Shown: positions 1 to 5,991, numbered from the stretch's first letter. The stretch is DNA of 8,840 nt from DASTHV01 sp035718045 (GCA_035718045.1 DASTHV010000033.1:1-8840); one strand, 5' to 3'. A program made the numbers and translations. The notes: generated by a model not told the origin, from the sequence alone.

Positions 1-76
1 AAACAGAGGAAGAGACAAGTGAGATTAAAGGCGAATCGAGCACGAGCTTTGCTTGCGCGCGCAGATTCCCTTTTAG

Positions 77-135
77 CGAGCGTAGGCTCGAGCGTCTGGT
101 TTTTCGACTGGCCCAGTCAGCCTGGGGGCGAGCGT
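77..135. repeat. Three copies of CGAGCGT in left-edge noncoding stretch
   Basis: The heptamer CGAGCGT occurs at 77-83, 89-95 and 129-135, just downstream of the htrA stop codon on the minus strand. The first copy forms a small hairpin, CGAGC-GTAG-GCTCG (77-90). A second hairpin, GACTG-GCC-CAGTC, lies at 106-118. Neither is followed by a T tract on the minus strand, so neither is a convincing htrA terminator. Positions 1-138 hold no gene that can be supported. Confidence 0.35.
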
Positions 136-138
136 GTT

Positions 139-1446
139 TTAACCGGTTGGGGCGGTGCCCAGCGCCACATGTATCGTCATCGTCTTGCCGCCGCGCACGA
201 TCGTTAAGGCTACCTTTTCGCCTACTTTGAATTGCGACAGCGCGCCGGTTAGACTGGTACGATTATCGATACTAGTGTTATTTACTTTGGTGATCACGTC
301 GTGCTCTTTAAGACCGGCCTTAGCTGCCGGACTGTCAGGTACCACCGCCGGCTGGTTGTTGCCGGAAACCACGTAAGCTCCGCGGTTGACTTTAAGATTG
401 AATTCCTTAGCTAAATCGTTGGTTAGCGACACATAACGCACGCCAAGATATGGCTGCTGCAACTGACCGTTATTAAGCACGCTGGATATCAGGCCTTTCA
501 AATCATTAATTGGTTGGGCGAAGCCGATGTTTTGAGCGCCGGAGGCCACGGCCGTATTGATTCCGATTACTTCGCCGTTGATATTAACTAGCGGACCGCC
601 GGAATTGCCTTCATTAATGGCGGCGTCGGTCTGAAACAAGTCGGTCAGGTTTTCGTTTGACTGGGCGCTGGTTTGGTCGCCGGCGGTCACATCACGGCCG
701 TAGCCGGAAATTATGCCAGTGGTAACCGTATTCTGGAACTGGCCCAAGGCATTGCCTATAGCGATGACTTTATCACCGACCTGCATCTGCGAGGAATCGC
801 CCAAACTGACCGGCACCAATGTCCTACCATTTAAATCACCGATTTTCAGAAAAGCGATGTCCTGCGAGCTGGTGTCGGCGGTGCGGCCAATTACCTGAAC
901 GTTATCAAAACGGGTACCGTCGGCCAAAGTGACGCTTACAGAGGTAGTGCCGTCCGGCACTACGTGGCGATTAGTGACGATAGTTCCATCGGAGCTGATG
1001 ATAAAACCGGTGCCGGCGCTTTGAGTGGTCTGAGTCTGCGGGAACGAAAAGCCGAAGATGTCCGGAACGCTGCTGGTGCTTTGTCCTGTCACGTCAACCG
1101 ATACCACGCTTTGGCCGACATTTTGGGCGATTGAAGAAATCAGCTGGCTTTCGTTGCTGATGTATTGTTGTTTGGCGGCCTTGCTGGTGGTGGCAATCGC
1201 CGTGCCGCTGTGGTTATAGGTGTAGGCGCCCAGCCAACCGCCGCCAAAAGCGATGCCAAACACAACTATCAGCGCGACCAAAAGCGGCAGCAGGCGGCGC
1301 CGCGGCCGGCGGGCCGCTACTACGCCGCGGGCCCGTTGGGCCCGAGACCTAATTTCATCAAAGTTTACGATCGGTTGTTTTTTAGTAGAGTAGGCCGCCG
1401 GCCGCTGCGGACGGGTTCCAGATATTTTTTTGTCGTCATTATCCAT
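139..1446 (-). CDS. htrA: Membrane-anchored HtrA/DegP-type serine protease with one PDZ domain
   Basis: A 435-residue trypsin-like protease of the HtrA/DegS family, expected to act outside the membrane on misfolded or signalling proteins. Residues 1-49 are a basic, disordered cytoplasmic tail, and one membrane segment lies at about 51-75. A Ser/Thr-rich linker follows, then the protease domain at about 95-325. The catalytic triad is readable: His161 in TNRHVV, Asp196 in SSQDIAFLK and Ser282 in GNSGGPLV. A single PDZ domain begins at PYLGVR (about 332) and runs to the C-terminus, as in DegS-like members. The ATG at 1446 has no Shine-Dalgarno motif; a TAAAAT hexamer lies 8 nt upstream. The gene follows an unknown membrane protein on the same strand after a 100-nt gap and may have its own promoter. 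Family assignment is very secure; its substrates cannot be read from sequence. Confidence 0.96.
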   Translation of the reverse strand: MDNDDKKISGTRPQRPAAYSTKKQPIVNFDEIRSRAQRARGVVAARRPRRRLLPLLVALIVVFGIAFGGGWLGAYTYNHSGTAIATTSKAAKQQYISNESQLISSIAQNVGQSVVSVDVTGQSTSSVPDIFGFSFPQTQTTQSAGTGFIISSDGTIVTNRHVVPDGTTSVSVTLADGTRFDNVQVIGRTADTSSQDIAFLKIGDLNGRTLVPVSLGDSSQMQVGDKVIAIGNALGQFQNTVTTGIISGYGRDVTAGDQTSAQSNENLTDLFQTDAAINEGNSGGPLVNINGEVIGINTAVASGAQNIGFAQPINDLKGLISSVLNNGQLQQPYLGVRYVSLTNDLAKEFNLKVNRGAYVVSGNNQPAVVPDSPAAKAGLKEHDVITKVNNTSIDNRTSLTGALSQFKVGEKVALTIVRGGKTMTIHVALGTAPTG

Positions 1447-1454
1447 ATCTATTT

Positions 1455-1460
1455 ATTTTA
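1455..1460 (-). promoter_or_regulatory. Possible -10 element for htrA
   Basis: On the minus strand the hexamer TAAAAT (5 of 6 matches to TATAAT) ends 8 nt before the htrA ATG. No good -35 is visible at 16-18 nt. If used, transcription would begin one or two bases before the start codon. This is a weak call, supported mainly by the same short spacing at lepB and the LCP gene. Confidence 0.25.
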
Positions 1461-1535
1461 TCGAACTTGCTGAATTTTGCCTGAGTGAATTCTCGCACCG
1501 CCTGGTAGCAAAAACATCACGAAAACGTATACTTA

Positions 1536-1543
1536 CCCCCCCC
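1536..1543. repeat. Eight-base C/G homopolymer
   Basis: A run of eight C on the plus strand (G8 on the transcribed minus strand) begins 3 nt after the TGA stop of the upstream membrane protein gene. It lies in the 100-nt gap before htrA (1447-1546). It is outside both reading frames, so slippage there would not alter a protein, but it could change spacing of elements upstream of htrA. Confidence 0.6.
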
Positions 1544-1546
1544 AGG

Positions 1547-2299
1547 TCACAATATGTTGCCGGTCCAGCTAGATAAGGCCACGATTAAAACCAAAATCGC
1601 CAGCATAATCGCCAGCAGTTGTCGCTGAAAAAGCTTGCTCAGACGTTCGGTGGCATCCAAGTAATACATGGCCGCCAGGCCGTAGCCGATAGTCGTTAAA
1701 ATGACGATTATCTGGGCGATCGTGCCATAAAACAGCAGCCAGTGGGCCAAAACAAAAGCCAAGCTAGCCGAAAAATAAGCCCAGATATGAGCCAGCAGCG
1801 CGCTATGGTTTTCTTCGAAACTGGTAAAGTAGTGCCGGGCTGCCAGATAGGTTACTAGCCAGGTGCCTAGCGTTAAAGCGACTATCGAACTATCGCCGAA
1901 TTTTATATACAGTACTGACAATCCTAGCAGTTGGCCGATCATGGCTTGGGCTGATACGCTCAAGACGTCGTAGCGCGGCTTCAGCTTTAGAAGCCATAGC
2001 TCATACAAGCCGGCCCATATCAACTGCCACCAGACCACCGTAGTACCGGCCATGAACAGCACTAACGAAATCGCCACCATAATGTCGATACCATTAGAAA
2101 TTAAATTCGTCACCCAGTAGCGCGGCCGCACGGCGAACATCCGCCACTTGCTTAAGAAAATCAGCACGATCGCTAGACCGACAAAGTCGATGGTCACCAG
2201 AATGTAAGCCAGAATCGGGAGAAGTCCGTTCAGCAGCAAATAAAAGGCGTGCGAAAAGCCTTTGGTCGGCTTTATCTTCGCCGGGATAGCTGGAATCAT
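1547..2299 (-). CDS. Unrecognised multi-pass membrane protein
   Basis: I do not recognise the family of this 250-residue protein. It is strongly hydrophobic with about 8-9 predicted helices, near residues 15-33, 34-50, 65-85, 86-106, 113-132, 136-155, 167-191, 193-213 and 226-245. The basic loops (the Lys residues 8-13; 51-60 with KWR and RPR; 105-110 with KLKPR; 218-227) fall where a cytoplasmic N-terminus would put them, so the topology is self-consistent. It is rich in Trp and Tyr and has no Cys and no obvious catalytic motif; a charged EENHS stretch lies at about 162-166. I chose ATG 2299 over the in-frame GTG at 2308 because AGGTGA sits 5 nt upstream of the ATG. It lies between an LCP protein and HtrA on the same strand, which suggests an envelope role, such as transport or polymer handling; that is inference only. 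Confidence 0.85.
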   Translation of the reverse strand: MIPAIPAKIKPTKGFSHAFYLLLNGLLPILAYILVTIDFVGLAIVLIFLSKWRMFAVRPRYWVTNLISNGIDIMVAISLVLFMAGTTVVWWQLIWAGLYELWLLKLKPRYDVLSVSAQAMIGQLLGLSVLYIKFGDSSIVALTLGTWLVTYLAARHYFTSFEENHSALLAHIWAYFSASLAFVLAHWLLFYGTIAQIIVILTTIGYGLAAMYYLDATERLSKLFQRQLLAIMLAILVLIVALSSWTGNIL

Positions 2300-2304
2300 C
2301 GCCC

Positions 2305-2310
2305 TCACCT
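2305..2310 (-). promoter_or_regulatory. Ribosome binding site deciding the start of the membrane protein gene
   Basis: On the minus strand AGGTGA (matching the 3' part of the AGGAGGTGA consensus) is followed by 5 nt and then ATG at 2297-2299. The alternative GTG at 2306-2308 overlaps this motif and has no comparable sequence ahead of it. This supports the shorter, 250-residue product. Confidence 0.6.
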
Positions 2311-2312
2311 GC

Positions 2313-2468
2313 TTACTGCCTCAAGTAACGGCGCCTGCATCGGGATGCGGTACAAGGAAGCGGCGAAGCACGGACTGAGCTGTATTTGACATACAGTGAA
2401 GGAGTACTGGAGCCGCTGACGCAGTAATGCGCCGGAAGCTCTAGCCGCAAGCCGGGCTTTGCCTGGCT
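2313..2468. other. Gene-free segment of nested inverted repeats, possible structured RNA
   Basis: The gap between the LCP stop and the membrane protein start is almost entirely made of complementary arms. Hairpin TTACT/AGTAA is at 2313-2328. Helix CGGCGC/GCGCCG pairs 2329-2334 with 2429-2434. Inside it lie hairpin CTGCAT-CGGG-ATGCGG (2335-2350) and helix AGCGGC/GCCGCT (2359-2364 with 2412-2417). The latter encloses hairpin CTGTAT-TTGAC-ATACAG (2380-2396) beyond a symmetric 14 by 14 internal loop. A last hairpin, AGCCGGGC-TTT-GCCTGGCT, is at 2450-2468. Three positions that are G-U wobbles on the plus strand (2336/2349, 2379/2397, 2454/2464) would be A-C mismatches on the minus strand, so a plus-strand RNA is slightly favoured. 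No T tract follows, and I match it to no known RNA. It may instead be a palindromic dispersed DNA repeat or a leader of the membrane protein gene. Confidence 0.45.
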
Positions 2469-2473
2469 GAAGG

Positions 2474-4114
2474 CTATTGCGTTGCAGAGGCCGATGCCGC
2501 GTCATTACCTAGGATTATAACAAAATCAGTGCCAACCGGCGGCGTAACGCCATACTCTGACGGTGTTTTACCGACTGCCGTAACGCCAAAACGGTCTTCC
2601 AGATAATGGCGAGTGTACGGATCTTTGCCTTTGCTTAAATCAACCAGCGTAGTGGTTTGCGGGTTCGTAGCATTGGTAGCGTTGTCGATTTTAGTCACGT
2701 TGTAACCGTAGCTCTTGAGCTTATCAGCTGTAGAAGTCGCCACCCCAGCCGTGCTGGTAGCATTGTAAATAGCGACCCTAGCGCCTTCCCTGGTAATCAA
2801 CCCGTCGGGCAACGACGAATGGACGTAATCTTGGATAGCGGTATAGTCAAACAAACCGGCGGTCGGCTTGACTATCGACAGCCCGTTCATGTTGCCGGTG
2901 GTCAGCAGATTGTGCGGCGGCGTCACCAGATCCATCGATGTAATCGCACTGGACGGAATGGTCTGCAGTTGATGATACAAGCATTTGACAGTGGTGGTAT
3001 CAAAGTCGGTATAGACGTTTTGTCCTAAGCTGCTAAGCAGACCGGACACGGCTATCGGGTTGGAAAAGGTGCCGAGCGTGAAGACTTTTTGTTTGAGGGC
3101 AACCATTATCAGCCGCTGGCGTTCGGCGCGGGCAAAGTCCGAGCTAGTTTCGCGCGAACGAGCATACAATAGGGCTTGATCACCGTTAAATGTCTGCTCG
3201 CCTTTTTTGGCGATAACCGGATTCCAATGATTTTCCCAGGCAATAGTCGGGTCATAAAGTGTCTCGGGTACGTCAACGGTTATACCACCCACGGCGTCAA
3301 CCATCTGTTTAAAGGCCGCAAAATCGACCAGCGCATGGAACTGAATAGGCTCGTTGATGACATTGCCTAAAGTTTTATCAAGCAAAGCGATACCGTCTTG
3401 CTCTTGACCTTGGTCGGTTTTGGAAGTCGATTGCTGTTTGCCGTAGGCATAGGCCGCGTTAATCTTTTGATAGCCGTCGCCCGGTATGTGTACCCAGAGA
3501 TCACGTGGAACACTCAACAACACAACCTTATCGTTAATCGGATCGATACTGGCCAACATGATAGTGTCGGTCAAGTCGGCTCCGTCGTGCCCTGGCCCGC
3601 CAATACCCAACATCAAGATATTTATGCGGCTATCGCCTTCGCGACTGAGCTGATCCACGTCTACGTTATCACTACACACCGTAGCTGATTTGCCGCCACC
3701 GGCTAAAACTTTCTTTTGGGTGTGATAAAGCTTGAATCCGAAATAGGCCGAGCCGGCCAAAATCAGCAGTAACATGGTCATGGTAAGACGTTTTACGGCC
3801 CGCCTTAACTTGGGATGCGGATGGCCAAACCGCGGCGTTCGCCTTTTTTTAGAATCTATATGGTCCAGGACAATCGGCTCGTCCAAAAGAGCAGCCTCGT
3901 GAGCCTCGGGCTCGTCCAGCCTAGGAACCGCCTGCCGGACCGGATGAAAACCATCGGTTTGGTTCAAATAACCCCCAATGTTCGGAGTCGGCCGCTCACG
4001 ATTGGGATGGTAAGAATGATTTGATGGTACGCCAAGGGCGCGACCTGGTCGCACAATCCCATCTATGCTCGGCGGCGCGGCCCGCCCACGCCGAAACTTC
4101 TTTTGGTTATCCAT
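2474..4114 (-). CDS. LytR-CpsA-Psr (LCP) family protein with C-terminal LytR_C domain
   Basis: A 546-residue LCP protein. The family transfers lipid-linked anionic polymers onto peptidoglycan (or related acceptors) at the outer membrane face. Residues 1-110 are a long, basic and proline-containing cytoplasmic tail, and a single membrane anchor lies at about 111-130. The LCP domain spans about 161-360 with the family residues visible: Asp183 in LTDTIM, Arg204 and Asp205 in VPRDLW, and Asp336, Arg339 and Arg342 in the RSRETSSDFARAERQR stretch. A C-terminal LytR_C-type domain covers about 435-545 (begins ARVAIYNAT). Only two cysteines lie outside the membrane (147 and 378) and might form a disulfide. 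I chose the ATG at 4114 because an extended -10 (TGGTATACT) lies just upstream and would exclude the in-frame ATG at 4141 and GTG at 4147. It diverges from lepB. Family assignment is secure; the polymer is unknown. Confidence 0.94.
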   Translation of the reverse strand: MDNQKKFRRGRAAPPSIDGIVRPGRALGVPSNHSYHPNRERPTPNIGGYLNQTDGFHPVRQAVPRLDEPEAHEAALLDEPIVLDHIDSKKRRTPRFGHPHPKLRRAVKRLTMTMLLLILAGSAYFGFKLYHTQKKVLAGGGKSATVCSDNVDVDQLSREGDSRINILMLGIGGPGHDGADLTDTIMLASIDPINDKVVLLSVPRDLWVHIPGDGYQKINAAYAYGKQQSTSKTDQGQEQDGIALLDKTLGNVINEPIQFHALVDFAAFKQMVDAVGGITVDVPETLYDPTIAWENHWNPVIAKKGEQTFNGDQALLYARSRETSSDFARAERQRLIMVALKQKVFTLGTFSNPIAVSGLLSSLGQNVYTDFDTTTVKCLYHQLQTIPSSAITSMDLVTPPHNLLTTGNMNGLSIVKPTAGLFDYTAIQDYVHSSLPDGLITREGARVAIYNATSTAGVATSTADKLKSYGYNVTKIDNATNATNPQTTTLVDLSKGKDPYTRHYLEDRFGVTAVGKTPSEYGVTPPVGTDFVIILGNDAASASATQ

Positions 4115-4126
4115 TACGTAATGTCC

Positions 4127-4154
4127 AGTATACCATCTCATGGGCACAGATTAA
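4127..4154 (-). promoter_or_regulatory. Extended -10 promoter of the LCP gene
   Basis: On the minus strand TGG-TATACT (4127-4135) fits an extended -10, with a weak -35, TTAATC (4149-4154), at 16-nt spacing. The hexamer ends 12 nt before the ATG at 4114, predicting a 5' leader of about 5-6 nt and no room for a Shine-Dalgarno sequence. The in-frame upstream starts at 4141 and 4147 would not be transcribed from it. Confidence 0.5.
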
Positions 4155-4170
4155 GGCCTGGAAGCTATTC

Positions 4171-4185
4171 AATTTTCTCAAAATT
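4171..4185. promoter_or_regulatory. Perfect AT-rich dyad in the lepB/LCP divergent promoter region
   Basis: AATTTT-CTC-AAAATT is a perfect 6-bp inverted repeat with a 3-nt centre. Its right arm overlaps the proposed lepB -35 (4184-4189), and it lies about 17 bp upstream of the LCP -35. It is a candidate operator for either gene, but short AT palindromes arise easily by chance. Confidence 0.25.
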
Positions 4186-4212
4186 AGCCATGAGCGTATA
4201 AGCGTATATAAT
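4184..4212 (+). promoter_or_regulatory. lepB promoter with consensus TATAAT
   Basis: A perfect TATAAT is at 4207-4212, with a weak -35, TTAGCC (4184-4189), at 17-nt spacing. The -10 ends 12 nt before the lepB ATG at 4225, predicting a leader of about 5-6 nt. No Shine-Dalgarno motif precedes the ATG. Confidence 0.55.
4193..4208 (+). repeat. Tandem 8-bp duplication AGCGTATA in the lepB promoter spacer
   Basis: AGCGTATA is present twice back to back (4193-4200 and 4201-4208). The second copy runs into the TATAAT box. It could be a simple duplication or a pair of half-sites for a regulator. Confidence 0.5.
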
Positions 4213-4224
4213 AAGAGTCTGACT

Positions 4225-4929
4225 ATGGATATAACCCCTCCTAAAGGATATGGCGCCAGTGCGCAGGCGCGCCCGGCCGCCACGCCGCCGTCCGATCCTA
4301 CGCCGGCGCCGGCCGATTCGCCGACAGAACCGCCACGTGGCCGTTTTGGAAAAGAATCATTACGCTCGGCGCTATCGACCCTGGCTTTATTCGCCACGGC
4401 CTTTTTAATAGCGATTCTGCTTAATGCTTTCGTTATCCAAAGTTACCAAGTTGACGGGGAGAGCATGGAACCGACTCTTCAAAATAATGACCGGCTAGTA
4501 GTCAATAAGGTACCGCGGACTATCGCCCGCGTCACCGGCCACGCCCACACCCCGCACCGCGGAGATATAATCATCTTCAACCAGACCGGCCTGCCGGGCC
4601 TGGCCGGCCAAAAGCAGCTGATTAAACGGGTCATTGGCTTGCCCGGCGACCATATAGTAATTAAGGACGGGCGGATCACTATTTATAATTCGGCTCACCC
4701 AAATGGCTTTAATCCCGATACTTCCGACGGCTATAGCCTGCCGCCCGGTACGTCCACTTCCGGCAACAATTATCCTGACGTAACGCTGGGCGCCCACCAA
4801 CTGTTCGTGTGCGGCGATAACCGCAGCAATTCTGAAGATTCGCGCTACTTCGGACCAATCGACGAAAGCCAGGTCGTGGCCAAACTAGTGCTGAGAATCT
4901 TGCCATTGAACAAGGCCCAAAGTTTCTGA
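4225..4929 (+). CDS. lepB: Signal peptidase I
   Basis: A 234-residue type I signal peptidase (family S26), which cuts signal peptides from exported proteins at the outer membrane face by a Ser/Lys dyad. A Pro/Ala-rich cytoplasmic tail covers 1-40 and one membrane anchor lies at about 46-70. The nucleophile Ser80 is in box B (GESMEPT). The general base Lys134 is in box D (KRVIGLPGD, 134-142). Box E is GDNRSNSEDSR (197-207). The single N-terminal anchor and compact size resemble Gram-positive SipS-type enzymes more than E. coli LepB. I chose ATG 4225 because a perfect TATAAT ends 12 nt upstream; longer in-frame readings would extend into the divergent promoter region. It is the only plus-strand gene here, diverging from LCP and ending 21 nt from the parB stop. 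Confidence 0.96.
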   Translation: MDITPPKGYGASAQARPAATPPSDPTPAPADSPTEPPRGRFGKESLRSALSTLALFATAFLIAILLNAFVIQSYQVDGESMEPTLQNNDRLVVNKVPRTIARVTGHAHTPHRGDIIIFNQTGLPGLAGQKQLIKRVIGLPGDHIVIKDGRITIYNSAHPNGFNPDTSDGYSLPPGTSTSGNNYPDVTLGAHQLFVCGDNRSNSEDSRYFGPIDESQVVAKLVLRILPLNKAQSF

Positions 4930-4950
4930 ACAAAATTTATATGCGGGTAT

Positions 4951-5814
4951 TTAGCCTAATTTTTGGGCAATTTGTTGCAATTGATCGTCCGAATCAAAGC
5001 GGATAATCAGCTGGCCGCCGTGAGCAGTATGTTTGATCAAAACCTTAGTGTCTAATTTTTGACCGATTGAGCGAGTCAGCTCAGTTTCGCTGGCGGTGCG
5101 ATTGCGGGCCGCCTCGGCGTTAGCACCCTTCTTAGCGGCGGTGGCGAACTGCTCTGCTTGGCGGACAGTCCACCCATTGTTTAAAATACTACGTAGTAAT
5201 TCCGTTTGTTTCTGGGGCCAGGTCTTAAGTGACAGGATGGCCCGGGCATGGCCTTCGCTGATCTTGCCGGAGCGCAACGCCTCTCTGGCCGCATCGGGTA
5301 ACTGTAGTAGTCGGGTTAAATTGCTGATAGTACTAGGTGCTTTTCCCAGCTTGACAGCAATATCTTCTAACGCTAAATTAAATTGCTGTTGTAATTTATA
5401 AACACTTAAAGCCTGTTCTAGTGGTGACAAGTCAACTCGCTGGATATTTTCTATTAGCGATAGCTCGATTTGCTCCAGCTCCTTTAGTGATCGTACGATT
5501 GCCGGGATATGAGTCAGCTCGGCAAGACCGGCGGCCCGCCACCGCCGCTCGCCGGCAATGATTTGATAGCCGTTTTGATCGCCCGAACGCACTACTATAA
5601 TCGGCTGCAGTACACCATGACGTTTGATTGAGTCCGCTAATTCTTGCAGGGCGGTCTCGTCGAACTCGCGGCGAGGTTGGTCTAGGCTGGGCTTGATATC
5701 GCTTATGAGTATTTTTTGTATACGCTCATTGTCTTGCTGCAAAATCGAACGGTCCAAGTCTTTAGGTATCAAAGCTTCAAACCCCCGCCCCAACGACTGC
5801 TTTTGCGCGGCCAT
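4951..5814 (-). CDS. parB: Chromosome partitioning protein ParB (Spo0J type)
   Basis: A 287-residue ParB, the CTP-dependent DNA clamp that loads at parS sites and stimulates ParA. The N-terminal SLGRGFEALIP (7-17) is the usual ParA-interaction peptide. The ParB/Sulfiredoxin domain at about 34-130 has QPRR (46-49), GERRWRA (88-94), which is the CTP-binding arginine box, and ENIQR (122-126). A helix-turn-helix region for parS recognition follows at about 141-173, and a C-terminal dimerisation region at about 240-287. Length is normal for a chromosomal ParB. The ATG at 5814 has GAGGG 7 nt upstream. It lies after parA on the same strand with an unusually long 154-nt gap full of AT-rich repeats. 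No canonical parS palindrome was seen in the window. Confidence 0.96.
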   Translation of the reverse strand: MAAQKQSLGRGFEALIPKDLDRSILQQDNERIQKILISDIKPSLDQPRREFDETALQELADSIKRHGVLQPIIVVRSGDQNGYQIIAGERRWRAAGLAELTHIPAIVRSLKELEQIELSLIENIQRVDLSPLEQALSVYKLQQQFNLALEDIAVKLGKAPSTISNLTRLLQLPDAAREALRSGKISEGHARAILSLKTWPQKQTELLRSILNNGWTVRQAEQFATAAKKGANAEAARNRTASETELTRSIGQKLDTKVLIKHTAHGGQLIIRFDSDDQLQQIAQKLG

Positions 5815-5821
5815 TATATGA

Positions 5822-5826
5822 CCCTC
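5822..5826 (-). promoter_or_regulatory. parB ribosome binding site
   Basis: On the minus strand GAGGG lies 7 nt before the parB ATG (5812-5814). It is worth recording because several neighbouring genes have no Shine-Dalgarno motif at all. Confidence 0.5.
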
Positions 5827-5835
5827 ACAGCGGTC

Positions 5836-5870
5836 TCAATTTTCAATTTACAATTTACAATTTTCAATGA
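5836..5870. repeat. Left 7-bp AT-rich tandem array in the parA-parB gap
   Basis: Five consecutive 7-bp units on the plus strand: TCAATTT, TCAATTT, ACAATTT, ACAATTT and TCAATGA. The last unit is the exact reverse complement of TCATTGA at 5890-5896, making the array the left arm of an imperfect inverted repeat with the array at 5915-5949. Confidence 0.7.
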
Positions 5871-5914
5871 ATTAGCATTTAACCAATTGTCATTGATAAA
5901 TGAAAAATGGAAAG

Positions 5915-5949
5915 TAAATGGTAAGTGGTAAATGGTAAATGGTAAATTC
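5915..5949. repeat. Right 7-bp AT-rich tandem array in the parA-parB gap
   Basis: Five consecutive 7-bp units on the plus strand: TAAATGG, TAAGTGG, TAAATGG, TAAATGG and TAAATTC. It has the same period as the left array. With the linker from 5871 to 5914 it gives an extended, mismatched hairpin potential centred at about 5880. Confidence 0.7.
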
Positions 5950-5960
5950 ACTCGTTTTAT

Positions 5961-5991
5961 ATTATATCTCAGCTTAATGCTCTTCGTTCAA
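5961..5991 (-). promoter_or_regulatory. Possible parB promoter overlapping the parA 3' end
   Basis: On the minus strand a perfect TATAAT (5961-5966) begins 2 nt after the parA stop codon. TTGAAC (5986-5991, inside parA) lies 19 nt upstream of it, longer than the ideal spacing. If used, parB would have a leader of about 140 nt containing both 7-bp repeat arrays. Confidence 0.35.

Noticed and set aside
1165..1473. Plus-strand open frame opposite the htrA N-terminal region
   Set aside because: Shadow of a GC-rich, arginine-rich part of htrA, with no protein-like features.
2450..2468. Hairpin AGCCGGGC-TTT-GCCTGGCT after the LCP stop as a rho-independent terminator
   Set aside because: No T tract follows on either strand, and on the minus strand the stem contains an A-C mismatch.
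2305..2505. 66-codon minus-strand open frame spanning the LCP/membrane protein gap and ending at the GTG of the next gene
   Set aside because: It starts inside the LCP coding sequence, has no ribosome binding site, and its product has low-complexity, non-protein-like composition. The inverted repeats explain the region better.
2321..2510. Plus-strand frame in the same gap that reads well if its TGA codons are taken as sense
   Set aside because: UGA is clearly a stop in three intact genes of this window, and the frame shows no family resemblance.
4115..4147. Longer LCP product from ATG 4141 or GTG 4147
   Set aside because: The extended -10 at 4127-4135 lies inside this extension, and the extra residues do not look like part of the tail.
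4107..4397. Minus-strand open frame opposite the lepB start
   Set aside because: It is a shadow of lepB and overlaps both divergent promoters, with no ribosome binding site or family match.
5716..5931. Plus-strand open frame across the parB start and the repeat arrays
   Set aside because: It depends on the repeat arrays staying open, overlaps the well-supported parB start, and has no ribosome binding site.
5836..5949. 7-bp arrays as a CRISPR array
   Set aside because: The units are directly adjacent, only 7 bp long and have no spacers.
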